DNA of 64,000 nucleotides from Pelagibacteraceae bacterium AG-345-F21 (GTDB taxonomy: Bacteria; Pseudomonadota; Alphaproteobacteria; Pelagibacterales; Pelagibacteraceae): positions 1 to 64,000 of the forward strand of contig QCAW01000004.1 in NCBI GenBank assembly GCA_003281795.1, read 5' to 3'. This document shows positions 26,544-32,100 of the stretch, piece after piece (within the stretch, counting starts at the first letter, position 1; each line of letters starts with the position of its first letter). Under the pieces are notes generated by a model that was given only the letters and a program-made list of their open reading frames with translations, did not search any database and was not told the origin of the DNA. The position numbers and the translations under genes are program-made.

Positions 26544-26618
26544 ATGAAAAAAATATTAGCCGTCATAATTTTAGGTTTTATTTGCTCTAATACAGTATGT
26601 CTATTGGATGAAAAATAA
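26544..26618 (+). pseudogene. 24-codon ORF encoding only a signal peptide; probable gene remnant
   Basis: ATG 26544 opens MKKILAVIILGFICSNTVC and stops after 24 residues. The sequence is a lipoprotein- or Sec-type signal peptide with no mature protein. It lies directly after cluster B, in the same position relative to the repeats as the cargo genes at 25520 and 30836. It is best read as the truncated start of a lost cargo gene. A true short leader peptide cannot be excluded. Confidence 0.45.
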
Positions 26619-26635
26619 AGCATGGAAATGATTAT

Positions 26636-27409
26636 ATGTTAAAAAAACTTATAGCTATTTTATTTTTAAATATTTTATTTGTTAGCAATGTTAACGCTGG
26701 CTATGGATCAGGGGAACTCAAACTTTCAGATAATGCAGTTTATGCATTTCAAAAATATATTGAGGGCAAAAAAGGAAAACCTGAAAAATTTTTTATCTCA
26801 ATGGATGGCAAAACATCTCATTGGTGGTATTGTCCTTACCCAAAATGCACTCCGATGGGCGATACTCAAGAAGCAAAAAAATGTTCTAAAAGAGCAGGAG
26901 GTGTGGAATGCAAAACATTTGCAGTAAGAAGATCAATCAAATGGAATAATGGCGTTGATAAAAAAGCTTTAAAAATAAAATTTACCTCAAAAGACTCTAT
27001 CCAAGATATAAAAGATAAATTAACACAACTAGGTTTTTATGGAACAAGCAATGTAAAAGAGAAGAGCAAACCAAAAACATCAAATTATATTAAAAAAAAA
27101 TACAGCCTAAAAGATGAAAGACCTATTGCATTACAATGGGAAGGTTATAGCGATTTAATTGCAGGCACAATTAAGTTTGATGAAAAAAACTATCAAGGAA
27201 CATTAAAATTACCTTTACCAAACAATGATGGAACTTGTAATGGATCATACACACTTCAAGAAGGGGGTAATGGTGTATGGCAAATGACATGTACAAATAA
27301 TAAGGGAGCATCAGGAACACTTAAATGGGATGGTAGTGGCGGCGTTACTGGAATTGGTAGAGATTATAAAAATAAAAAACTTAAGTTTACCGTATCAAAA
27401 AAAAGTTAA
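26636..27409 (+). CDS. Secreted cysteine-containing protein, unknown function
   Basis: A 257-aa protein with a clear signal peptide (MLKKLIAILFLNILFVSNVNA|G). The mature N-terminal part carries WWYCPYPKC and two further cysteines within about 20 residues, suggesting disulfides or a bound metal. A lysine-rich linker (about residues 140-160) leads to a C-terminal region rich in beta-strand-like sequence with another cysteine pair (GTCNGSY and QMTCTNN) and glycine-rich turns. I recognise no family. It stands directly before the pilin-like genes with 13 nt spacing and may be expressed with them. A surface or periplasmic role is inferred from the signal peptide. Confidence 0.65.
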   Translation: MLKKLIAILFLNILFVSNVNAGYGSGELKLSDNAVYAFQKYIEGKKGKPEKFFISMDGKTSHWWYCPYPKCTPMGDTQEAKKCSKRAGGVECKTFAVRRSIKWNNGVDKKALKIKFTSKDSIQDIKDKLTQLGFYGTSNVKEKSKPKTSNYIKKKYSLKDERPIALQWEGYSDLIAGTIKFDEKNYQGTLKLPLPNNDGTCNGSYTLQEGGNGVWQMTCTNNKGASGTLKWDGSGGVTGIGRDYKNKKLKFTVSKKS

Positions 27410-27422
27410 TTAGAAGTCTTAA

Positions 27423-27896
27423 ATGAAAGCCTTCACTCTAATAGAACTCTTAGTCGTTGTAGCCATCATCGGTATTCTTGCAGCTGTAGGGGTTACAACA
27501 TTTAACGGGTTTCAGGAGAAGGCAAAAAAGAGAGCAACAGAGGCTAATCACAAAATAATTGCGAAGTATATTCAAAGTGAATGGATGAAGTGTCAAATTG
27601 GTGATGCAGCGATTATGTCTTTAAACGGAGTTAATCAATACGCATGCAATCAAAATATTTATGATCCATGGCTTGCGCTTGCATCTGTTAAAGTTTTAAA
27701 TACAAAAATTAAAAACGTTCATAAAGACGGTAATGCGCTTGTAAATCGAACATTTTATAAGTGCTATGCAAGTGGAACCTATGGTACAGAAGAACAAGGT
27801 CTTCACGGCGTTACTCAAGGAAATGCTAAAATTTATATTCAAAGCTGTATCGAGTCGAGCGGGAAACCAATCGAGACAATTATAAACTTATTATAA
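27423..27896 (+). CDS. Type IV pilin-like protein 1
   Basis: A 157-aa pilin-like protein. After a 3-residue leader (MKA) comes the class III N-methylation motif FTLIELLVVVAIIGILAA, with the E5 glutamate and a long hydrophobic helix. The -1 residue is alanine instead of the usual glycine. The remaining part has scattered cysteines (C57, C74, C118, C146) and no recognisable domain. Leader cleavage would need a prepilin peptidase encoded elsewhere. It is the first of six tandem genes sharing nearly identical first ~100 nt. Confidence 0.8.
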   Translation: MKAFTLIELLVVVAIIGILAAVGVTTFNGFQEKAKKRATEANHKIIAKYIQSEWMKCQIGDAAIMSLNGVNQYACNQNIYDPWLALASVKVLNTKIKNVHKDGNALVNRTFYKCYASGTYGTEEQGLHGVTQGNAKIYIQSCIESSGKPIETIINLL

Positions 27897-28430
27897 GTGA
27901 AAGCCTTCACCCTCATAGAACTCTTAGTCGTTGTAGCCATCATCGGTATTCTTGCAGCAGTAGGGGTAACAACGTTTAATGGGTTCCAACAGAAAGCAAA
28001 AATTAATACAACAAAACAAGCATTCACAACTGCAAAAAAAAATTTATCCATAGCTCTTTCAGCTTGTAGAAACGAAATAGGTTACAAATGGCAAAAAAAT
28101 GGAAATGATTGTTTATCAGGACCTGTTAACGGAGACACAATTGCTTGGGGGATTTATAATGATATGAAATCTGTACTTTATAAATCTAATGCTTACGACT
28201 CATCAGTAAAAGCAGTAGAGTGGAACCAAACATATGGATTTGCTTTTTGCCCAATATCTAGATCTGCTAAAATTCCTAAAGGACAAGTAGTCGTAGGATA
28301 TGGAAATAATGGTTCAAAAAACCATTGTAATATTGGAGGAGGGAATATGTCTTGTATTCGAGCAAATATAGGAGACAAAGATGGAAATGATTATTATCTA
28401 GATGCAGAATTTAATATCTGTGATTTTTAA
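27897..28430 (+). CDS. Type IV pilin-like protein 2
   Basis: A 177-aa pilin-like protein beginning with GTG directly after the stop codon of pilin gene 1 (no intervening base), so translation is probably by re-initiation. The leader and FTLIELLVVVAIIG helix are the same as in gene 1, and the GFQQKAK junction also matches. The C-terminal region is unrelated and contains CRNEIG, CLSGP and CNIGGGNMSC cysteines. It may be a minor pilin or pseudopilin. Confidence 0.78.
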   Translation: MKAFTLIELLVVVAIIGILAAVGVTTFNGFQQKAKINTTKQAFTTAKKNLSIALSACRNEIGYKWQKNGNDCLSGPVNGDTIAWGIYNDMKSVLYKSNAYDSSVKAVEWNQTYGFAFCPISRSAKIPKGQVVVGYGNNGSKNHCNIGGGNMSCIRANIGDKDGNDYYLDAEFNICDF

Positions 28431-28453
28431 CAAACATCAAGTAAGATTTATAC

Positions 28454-28999
28454 GTGAGATCAAAAGCATTTACCCTAATAGAACTCCTAGTCGTTGTAGC
28501 CATCATAGGTATTCTTGCAGCTGTGGGAGTCACCACGTTCGGTGGGTTTCAGGAGAAGGCTAAAGTGGCTGCAGTTAAACAAAACCATAAAGAAGTTACC
28601 AAATATCTACAAACTGAATTGCTTAAATGTGACATTGGTGGGGAACTTTCAATTCACACTAATGGCGGTGGTTACAAATATTATATTAACTGGCTTACTT
28701 GCGCTAGAAGAGGAGACGGTACAGTATTTCAAAAACAATTATTTGATAATATGGCTAACTACTTTCATTATGGAAAGAACTGGAAGAATCCATTTGGAAA
28801 TGAAGTTTGTATGAATTGTAATAATAAAGATGATGCTTTCGAATATTTTGGTGGAGCTCCAAACACAAATCAAGTTGGTAAAATGCACTGCTGGTGGACA
28901 GGGGGCGGCAGAGGAGGAGGCACAGGATACTGTGTTTCAAGATTTGGATCAGGATCGAACGATATATTACAGACAACTTTTGATGCCAATGGATATTAA
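28454..28999 (+). CDS. Type IV pilin-like protein 3
   Basis: A 181-aa pilin-like protein with a GTG start (28454), leader MRSKA and the same hydrophobic FTLIELLVVVAIIG helix followed by GFQEKAK. The variable part includes a KNPFGNEVCMNCNNKD segment and a glycine-rich GGGRGGGTG near residues 150-158. It overlaps the next pilin-like gene by 11 nt. Its 3' part has no similarity to its neighbours beyond the helix, apart from the NPF-type motif also seen in genes 5 and 6. Confidence 0.78.
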   Translation: MRSKAFTLIELLVVVAIIGILAAVGVTTFGGFQEKAKVAAVKQNHKEVTKYLQTELLKCDIGGELSIHTNGGGYKYYINWLTCARRGDGTVFQKQLFDNMANYFHYGKNWKNPFGNEVCMNCNNKDDAFEYFGGAPNTNQVGKMHCWWTGGGRGGGTGYCVSRFGSGSNDILQTTFDANGY

Positions 29000-29528
29000 A
29001 ACTAATCGAGCTTTTACTCTAATAGAACTCCTCGTCGTAGTAGCCATCATTGGCATTCTTGCAGCTATTGGTGTTAATACGTTTAGTGGGTTTCAGGAGA
29101 AAGCGAAGAAATCTAGCTGTAGCAGTTCTCATAAACAATTGGTTAAATTTATTCAATTGGGTTGTGCTAACTGTTACGTAGGTAATAAATTTCTTTTAAA
29201 ATTAAGTTCTGGTGGTTTGAGTTACACAGAAATTGATAGATGTAATTTAGTAGATAGTGGAGATGGAGAAAATCTTAAAAATAGAATCCAACATCATTTT
29301 AAAGTTGAAACATATTTTAATAATTGGTGTAAAATTGATGGCAAACCTGATGGAGCTGGTAATTGTCAGGAGGCAGTTGCAAATGGTGGAAGATATGGAA
29401 ATGGATCAACAATATACGAACACGAATTACATTCTTGCGATAATTCTAATATATCAGATTGCAAAACTATAGTTGTAGAAACGAATTGTACCGATAGTAC
29501 TTTTATTAGAGATATAATAAAATTTTAA
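28989..29528 (+). CDS. Type IV pilin-like protein 4
   Basis: A 179-aa pilin-like protein; ATG 28989 gives leader MDIKTNRA before FTLIELLVVVAIIG. An ATG at 28983 two codons earlier is also possible. The open frame extends further upstream, but that part lies inside pilin gene 3 in another frame and is not coding. Its first 100 nt are the most diverged of the six (IGVNTFSGF instead of VGVTTFNGF). The C-terminal part is rich in cysteines (for example CSSS, CANC, CTDS). Confidence 0.76.
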   Translation: MDIKTNRAFTLIELLVVVAIIGILAAIGVNTFSGFQEKAKKSSCSSSHKQLVKFIQLGCANCYVGNKFLLKLSSGGLSYTEIDRCNLVDSGDGENLKNRIQHHFKVETYFNNWCKIDGKPDGAGNCQEAVANGGRYGNGSTIYEHELHSCDNSNISDCKTIVVETNCTDSTFIRDIIKF

Positions 29529-29530
29529 AT

Positions 29531-30016
29531 ATGATTAACAAAAAAGCCTTCACCCTTATAGAACTCCTCGTCGTTGTAGCTATCATCGGTATTCTTGCAG
29601 CTGTGGGAGTAACGACGTTCGGTGGATATCAAGAAAAGGCAAAGATCGCAGTTGTAAAATCCAATCATACCTTAGCTGTAAAAACTTTAAACATTCAGCT
29701 CCTTAGTGCGGAAATAGATAATGAAATTGAGGCCTGGAACTATACTACAAAAAAATGTGAAAAGAGAACAGCGCATGTAAATTATGATTCAAATGTAAGT
29801 TACGCCTTTAGCTGTTTAAACGAAGATCCCCAATATAAAAATCCATTTAATGAAGCAGATAACGAAGGAGCTTTTTGGCAAAATTGGGCTATTCCTACTG
29901 CAGATCAAAGAGGTAGAACAGCCTGCAATTATCGATCTGATAAGGACAGAATAGATTGTAATTCAAGATGGGGATCAGGAGCAAATGACTACCTTACAAC
30001 AATTATTAAGAGATAG
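29531..30016 (+). CDS. Type IV pilin-like protein 5
   Basis: A 161-aa pilin-like protein beginning MINKKA before FTLIELLVVVAIIGILAAVG, only 2 nt after the previous stop. The downstream segment carries YKNPFNEADNEG, comparable to the KNPF and KNPY segments of genes 3 and 6, which may mark a common turn in the globular domain. Cysteines are few (C64, C83, C135, C146). Processing would again occur after an alanine. Confidence 0.78.
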   Translation: MINKKAFTLIELLVVVAIIGILAAVGVTTFGGYQEKAKIAVVKSNHTLAVKTLNIQLLSAEIDNEIEAWNYTTKKCEKRTAHVNYDSNVSYAFSCLNEDPQYKNPFNEADNEGAFWQNWAIPTADQRGRTACNYRSDKDRIDCNSRWGSGANDYLTTIIKR

Positions 30017-30053
30017 GTTTAATCTCGATTAAAAAATTAATAGATATACTTAA

Positions 30054-30509
30054 ATGAAAATCAAAGCCTTCACTTTAATAGAACTCCTCGTCGTTGTAGC
30101 CATCATCGGTATTCTTGCAGCTGTGGGTGTTACGACGTTTAATGGGTTTCAAGAGAAGGCTAAAGTTTCTACCGTAAAAGCAAATCATGCTGCTCTTAGA
30201 ATTTATATTATAGGCGAATTACAAAAATGTAATCTTGGTGAAACAAAAGTTATGAGTGGTTATTTGACATGTTCAGAGAGATTTACTGCGCTTAAAGTGA
30301 CACTAGCAACAAGAGACTCTTTAAGTGGAAACTTTAAAAATCCTTACGATCAAATTACTGATGTAGCAGTTAAAATGAGCAGCAAGAATTATTGTAGATC
30401 AGATGAGGAGGGAAATAATATGCTTAATGATGATGGTTATTTACTAACAATAAGATCATGCACAAAAAGAGACACAACGTTAATTGAAGATAAAATTTAT
30501 ATAGAGTAA
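30054..30509 (+). CDS. Type IV pilin-like protein 6
   Basis: A 151-aa pilin-like protein, leader MKIKA then the shared helix and GFQEKAK. The globular part has KNPYDQITD and cysteines in KCNLGE, TCSER, YCRSDE and SCTKRD. It is the last of the tandem set, and repeat cluster C starts 5 nt after its stop codon. Its first 100 nt match gene 1 almost base for base, including third codon positions. Confidence 0.78.
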   Translation: MKIKAFTLIELLVVVAIIGILAAVGVTTFNGFQEKAKVSTVKANHAALRIYIIGELQKCNLGETKVMSGYLTCSERFTALKVTLATRDSLSGNFKNPYDQITDVAVKMSSKNYCRSDEEGNNMLNDDGYLLTIRSCTKRDTTLIEDKIYIE

Positions 30510-30513
30510 CTAA

Positions 30514-30564
30514 TAGGATAATCTGGGAGGACTAGGAGCAAACTAGGAGATAGAGACGGAAAAT
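30514..30564 (+). repeat. Direct-repeat cluster C (right-end type)
   Basis: The cluster reads TAGGATAATCTGGGAG, then ACTAGGAGCA, then ACTAGGAGATAGAGA and GGAAAAT. It matches cluster E (31886) in both the leading TAGGATAAT and the spaced ACTAG units. Both clusters stand about 70 nt upstream of a tRNA-Leu copy, so C and E look like the right ends of two related elements. Confidence 0.6.
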
Positions 30565-30590
30565 AAATTATTTTTACTTATTTAAAACAC

Positions 30591-30618
30591 TTGTGTATTA
30601 ATATATTAACAATAATAA
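30591..30618 (+). promoter_or_regulatory. Putative promoter in front of tRNA-Leu fragment 2
   Basis: TTGTGT (30591-30596) and TAATAA (30613-30618) with a 16-nt spacer lie 15 nt before the tRNA fragment. The surrounding TTTTACTTATT and CACTTGT words are shared with the region upstream of the intact tRNA-Leu. This suggests that the element carries the promoter along with the tRNA 5' half. Confidence 0.4.
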
Positions 30619-30633
30619 CAAAAAGAACACAGT

Positions 30634-30672
30634 GCCCTCGTGGTGAAATTGGTAGACACAAAGGACTTAAAA
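30634..30672 (+). repeat. 5' fragment of tRNA-Leu(UAA), copy 2 (att-like core)
   Basis: It is identical to the first 39 nt of the intact tRNA-Leu, ending at the last base of the anticodon loop, and the 3' half is missing. CGAGGG at 30675-30680 can pair with CCCTCG at 30635-30640 of the acceptor strand, so a transcript could close into a short tRNA-like stem. It is interpreted as the junction between element 1 and element 2. Confidence 0.87.
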
Positions 30673-30712
30673 GCCGAGGGATAGAAGTTAAAGTCAGTCC
30701 ATAGTTGTCCAA

Positions 30713-30727
30713 GGTAGTCTAAAACAT
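30713..30727 (+). repeat. Conserved left-end site GGTAGTCT, copy 2
   Basis: GGTAGTCT with following AAAACAT begins 41 nt after the tRNA fragment, exactly as in copy 1 at 25374. The sequence between fragment and site is only weakly conserved, so the site and its spacing appear to be what is maintained. Confidence 0.55.
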
Positions 30728-30791
30728 CCCATAAAATTACAGAACTTCAATTTAGCTTTAAATTAATATTAAAAAATAAGGTTTATTATTT

Positions 30792-30830
30792 TGCTCAAAC
30801 TAGAGCAAGACTAGAGCATAGAGAGATAAT
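30792..30830 (+). repeat. Direct-repeat cluster D (ACTAG type)
   Basis: Two near-perfect units, ACTAGAGCA and ACTAGAGCATAGAGA, begin 12 nt apart. TTGCTC at 30791-30796 and GAGCAA at 30803-30808 form an inverted repeat around the first ACTAG. The first ACTAG (30799) lies 127 nt after the tRNA fragment, against 126 in element 1. The cluster ends just before the hydrolase-like gene. Confidence 0.6.
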
Positions 30831-30835
30831 AATAT

Positions 30836-31846
30836 ATGGTTTTAATAATGAAAAAACTTTTATGGATTATAGTTCTGGGTTTGTTGTTGAGCAGTAATGT
30901 TTATTCTAAAACAATAGTGGTAAAAGCTAATCCAGAAAAAGGTTTTCATTTTCCTTATTTATTAAAAACTTCAAAAAAAACTGTTGATGCTAATTATATA
31001 GTAGTAGAGTCAAATAACACTGGTGGTCATAATAAATCAATAAAAGGCATGACCAGTAAAGCTAAAAAATCTTTAGGTTGGGTTTTAGGTTCAAGCATTT
31101 CAAAAAAACTGAATTATCCAATGTTAATGCCTGTATTTCCAATGGCTACTAAAGAAATTGAAAAAGTACTAACTGATAAAAATAAATGGAAATATTATTT
31201 TCCTCAATTAGACAGCGATGTATTAAAAATAAATATCGATAAATATAAAAGGATTGATTTGCAATTAATTGCAATGATTGATGATGCTAGAGAAAGATTG
31301 TTAAAAGAAAATAATCAAAAAATTAATGAAAAAGTGATTATGGTAGGATTTTCATCATCATCTTTATTCTCTGCAAGATTTACTTTTTTACATCCCGAAA
31401 GAGTCTCTGTAGCTATTGGTGGAGGAATAGGAGGTTTACTACCTGTTCCAGCTGACAAAATTAATGGAATTGATGCAATATATCCAATCGGAACATACGA
31501 TTTTGAAAAAATTACTGGAAAAAAATTTGATTTGGAAGAATTTAAAAAAACTCCTCAATTTTATTATCAAGGCACAAAAGATAAATCAAATCCTTTTAGG
31601 AGAGGGGCTGAAGATTTAACAGATGAAGAATACGAAATAGTAAAAAAACTTTTTGTGGATGGTTTGCCTTTTGAAGACAAGCCTGTCTCCTTAAAAGTAA
31701 GTACCGCGATGTGGAATAATTCTCAAAAATATATTAATCAAATAGTAGATAATGTTAAATTTGAAAGTCCAAAAAATTTAAATCACGAAATAACTCCTAA
31801 AATGACAAGTAAAAGTACAGAATTTATTAAAGAAAATTTAAATTAA
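30836..31846 (+). CDS. Secreted alpha/beta-hydrolase-like protein
   Basis: A 336-aa protein with a signal peptide (MKKLLWIIVLGLLLSSNVYS|K). ATG 30836 has AGAGAG about 10 nt upstream; ATG 30848 four codons later gives a more usual signal peptide and is equally possible. MVGFSSSSLFSARF contains a nucleophile-elbow-like GFSSS (S173 in the longer form), and HPERVSVAIGGGIGG follows as in esterase/PHB depolymerase-like folds. The conserved histidine is probably the one near NLNHEITPK at the C-terminus. The substrate is unknown. It is the only cargo of element 2 and parallels the hydrolase at 25520, although the two are not close in sequence. Confidence 0.65.
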   Translation: MVLIMKKLLWIIVLGLLLSSNVYSKTIVVKANPEKGFHFPYLLKTSKKTVDANYIVVESNNTGGHNKSIKGMTSKAKKSLGWVLGSSISKKLNYPMLMPVFPMATKEIEKVLTDKNKWKYYFPQLDSDVLKINIDKYKRIDLQLIAMIDDARERLLKENNQKINEKVIMVGFSSSSLFSARFTFLHPERVSVAIGGGIGGLLPVPADKINGIDAIYPIGTYDFEKITGKKFDLEEFKKTPQFYYQGTKDKSNPFRRGAEDLTDEEYEIVKKLFVDGLPFEDKPVSLKVSTAMWNNSQKYINQIVDNVKFESPKNLNHEITPKMTSKSTEFIKENLN

Positions 31847-31885
31847 GTGAAAAAAATTTTATCAGTCATAGTTCACAGTTTAATT

Positions 31886-31933
31886 ATAGGATAATATGGG
31901 AGAACTAGAGCATGACTAGAGCATTGGTAGATA
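31886..31933 (+). repeat. Direct-repeat cluster E (right-end type)
   Basis: The cluster reads TATAGGATAATATGGGAG, then ACTAGAGCA, ACTAGAGCA and TAGATAAA. The ACTAG units begin 12 nt apart. It is the counterpart of cluster C and lies 74 nt before the intact tRNA-Leu. Confidence 0.6.
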
Positions 31934-31959
31934 AATTAAAAAAATTTTACTTATTCCAC

Positions 31960-31988
31960 TTGTTCAATTATAAATATTAGCATAAATA
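31960..31988 (+). promoter_or_regulatory. Putative tRNA-Leu promoter
   Basis: TTGTTC (31960-31965), a 17-nt spacer and TAAATA (31983-31988) lie 18 nt before the tRNA. The same arrangement precedes fragment 2. Consensus match only. Confidence 0.45.
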
Positions 31989-32006
31989 CTCATGATATTC
32001 ACAAAT

Positions 32007-32092
32007 GCCCTCGTGGTGAAATTGGTAGACACAAAGGACTTAAAATCCTTGCCCTTTTGGGAGTGCCAGTTCGAGTCTGGCCGAGGGCACCA
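32007..32092 (+). tRNA. tRNA-Leu (anticodon TAA)
   Basis: A complete 86-nt class II tRNA including encoded CCA. The acceptor arms GCCCTCG and CGAGGGC pair. The anticodon arm is AAGGA-CTTAAAA-TCCTT with anticodon TAA, and there is a long variable arm (GCCCTTTTGGGAG region). The T arm has GTTCGAGTC. This is the only complete copy in the window and would read UUA, the commonest leucine codon in this AT-rich sequence. Its 5' 39 nt are repeated twice upstream. nadK starts 8 nt downstream. Confidence 0.97.
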
Positions 32093-32100
32093 CTAAAACT

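Larger units (their letters stand above)
25295..30672 (+). mobile_element. Putative integrated element 1 (pilin/hydrolase cargo) at tRNA-Leu(UAA)
   Basis: The segment is bounded by two direct copies of the first 39 nt of tRNA-Leu(UAA), at 25295-25333 (one mismatch) and 30634-30672 (exact). Left-end and right-end repeat clusters lie inside it. Cargo is a secreted hydrolase-like gene, a 24-codon signal-peptide stub, a secreted cysteine-rich protein and six pilin-like genes. The span between core starts is 5339 nt. No recombinase is encoded, so if mobile it would depend on an integrase supplied from elsewhere. The boundaries are inferred from the repeats; a non-mobile origin by tandem duplication remains possible. 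Confidence 0.55.
30634..32045 (+). mobile_element. Putative integrated element 2 (single hydrolase cargo) at tRNA-Leu(UAA)
   Basis: The segment is bounded by fragment 2 and by the identical 5' half of the intact tRNA-Leu (32007-32045), with 1373 nt between core starts. Inside are a GGTAGTCT site, left cluster D, one secreted hydrolase-like gene, right cluster E and a tRNA promoter. It is a minimal version of element 1 with the same end architecture. No recombinase is encoded. The mobile nature is inferred. Confidence 0.55.

Noticed and set aside
28515-28814. Alternate-frame ORF of 99 codons inside pilin-like gene 3
   Set aside because: Overlaps a clear pilin frame; no family features or ribosome site.
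28830-28988. Upstream extension of pilin-like gene 4
   Set aside because: The frame is open but lies within pilin-like gene 3 in another frame. The pilin leader begins at 28989.
27423-30509. Tandem pilin genes as silent donor copies for one expressed gene
   Set aside because: All six have start codons, leaders and full helices and are in one orientation with tight spacing, so they look expressed. Silent copies would be expected to lack the 5' end.
25453-31933. CRISPR array from the repeated ACTAG units
   Set aside because: Units are about 10-12 nt, degenerate and contiguous, in five separate small clusters with no unique spacers and no cas genes.
25295-32092. Group I intron in tRNA-Leu(UAA), as in cyanobacteria
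   Set aside because: The break is at the end of the anticodon loop and not within the anticodon. No 3' tRNA half follows fragments 1 or 2, no intron core is evident, and the complete tRNA at 32007 is uninterrupted.
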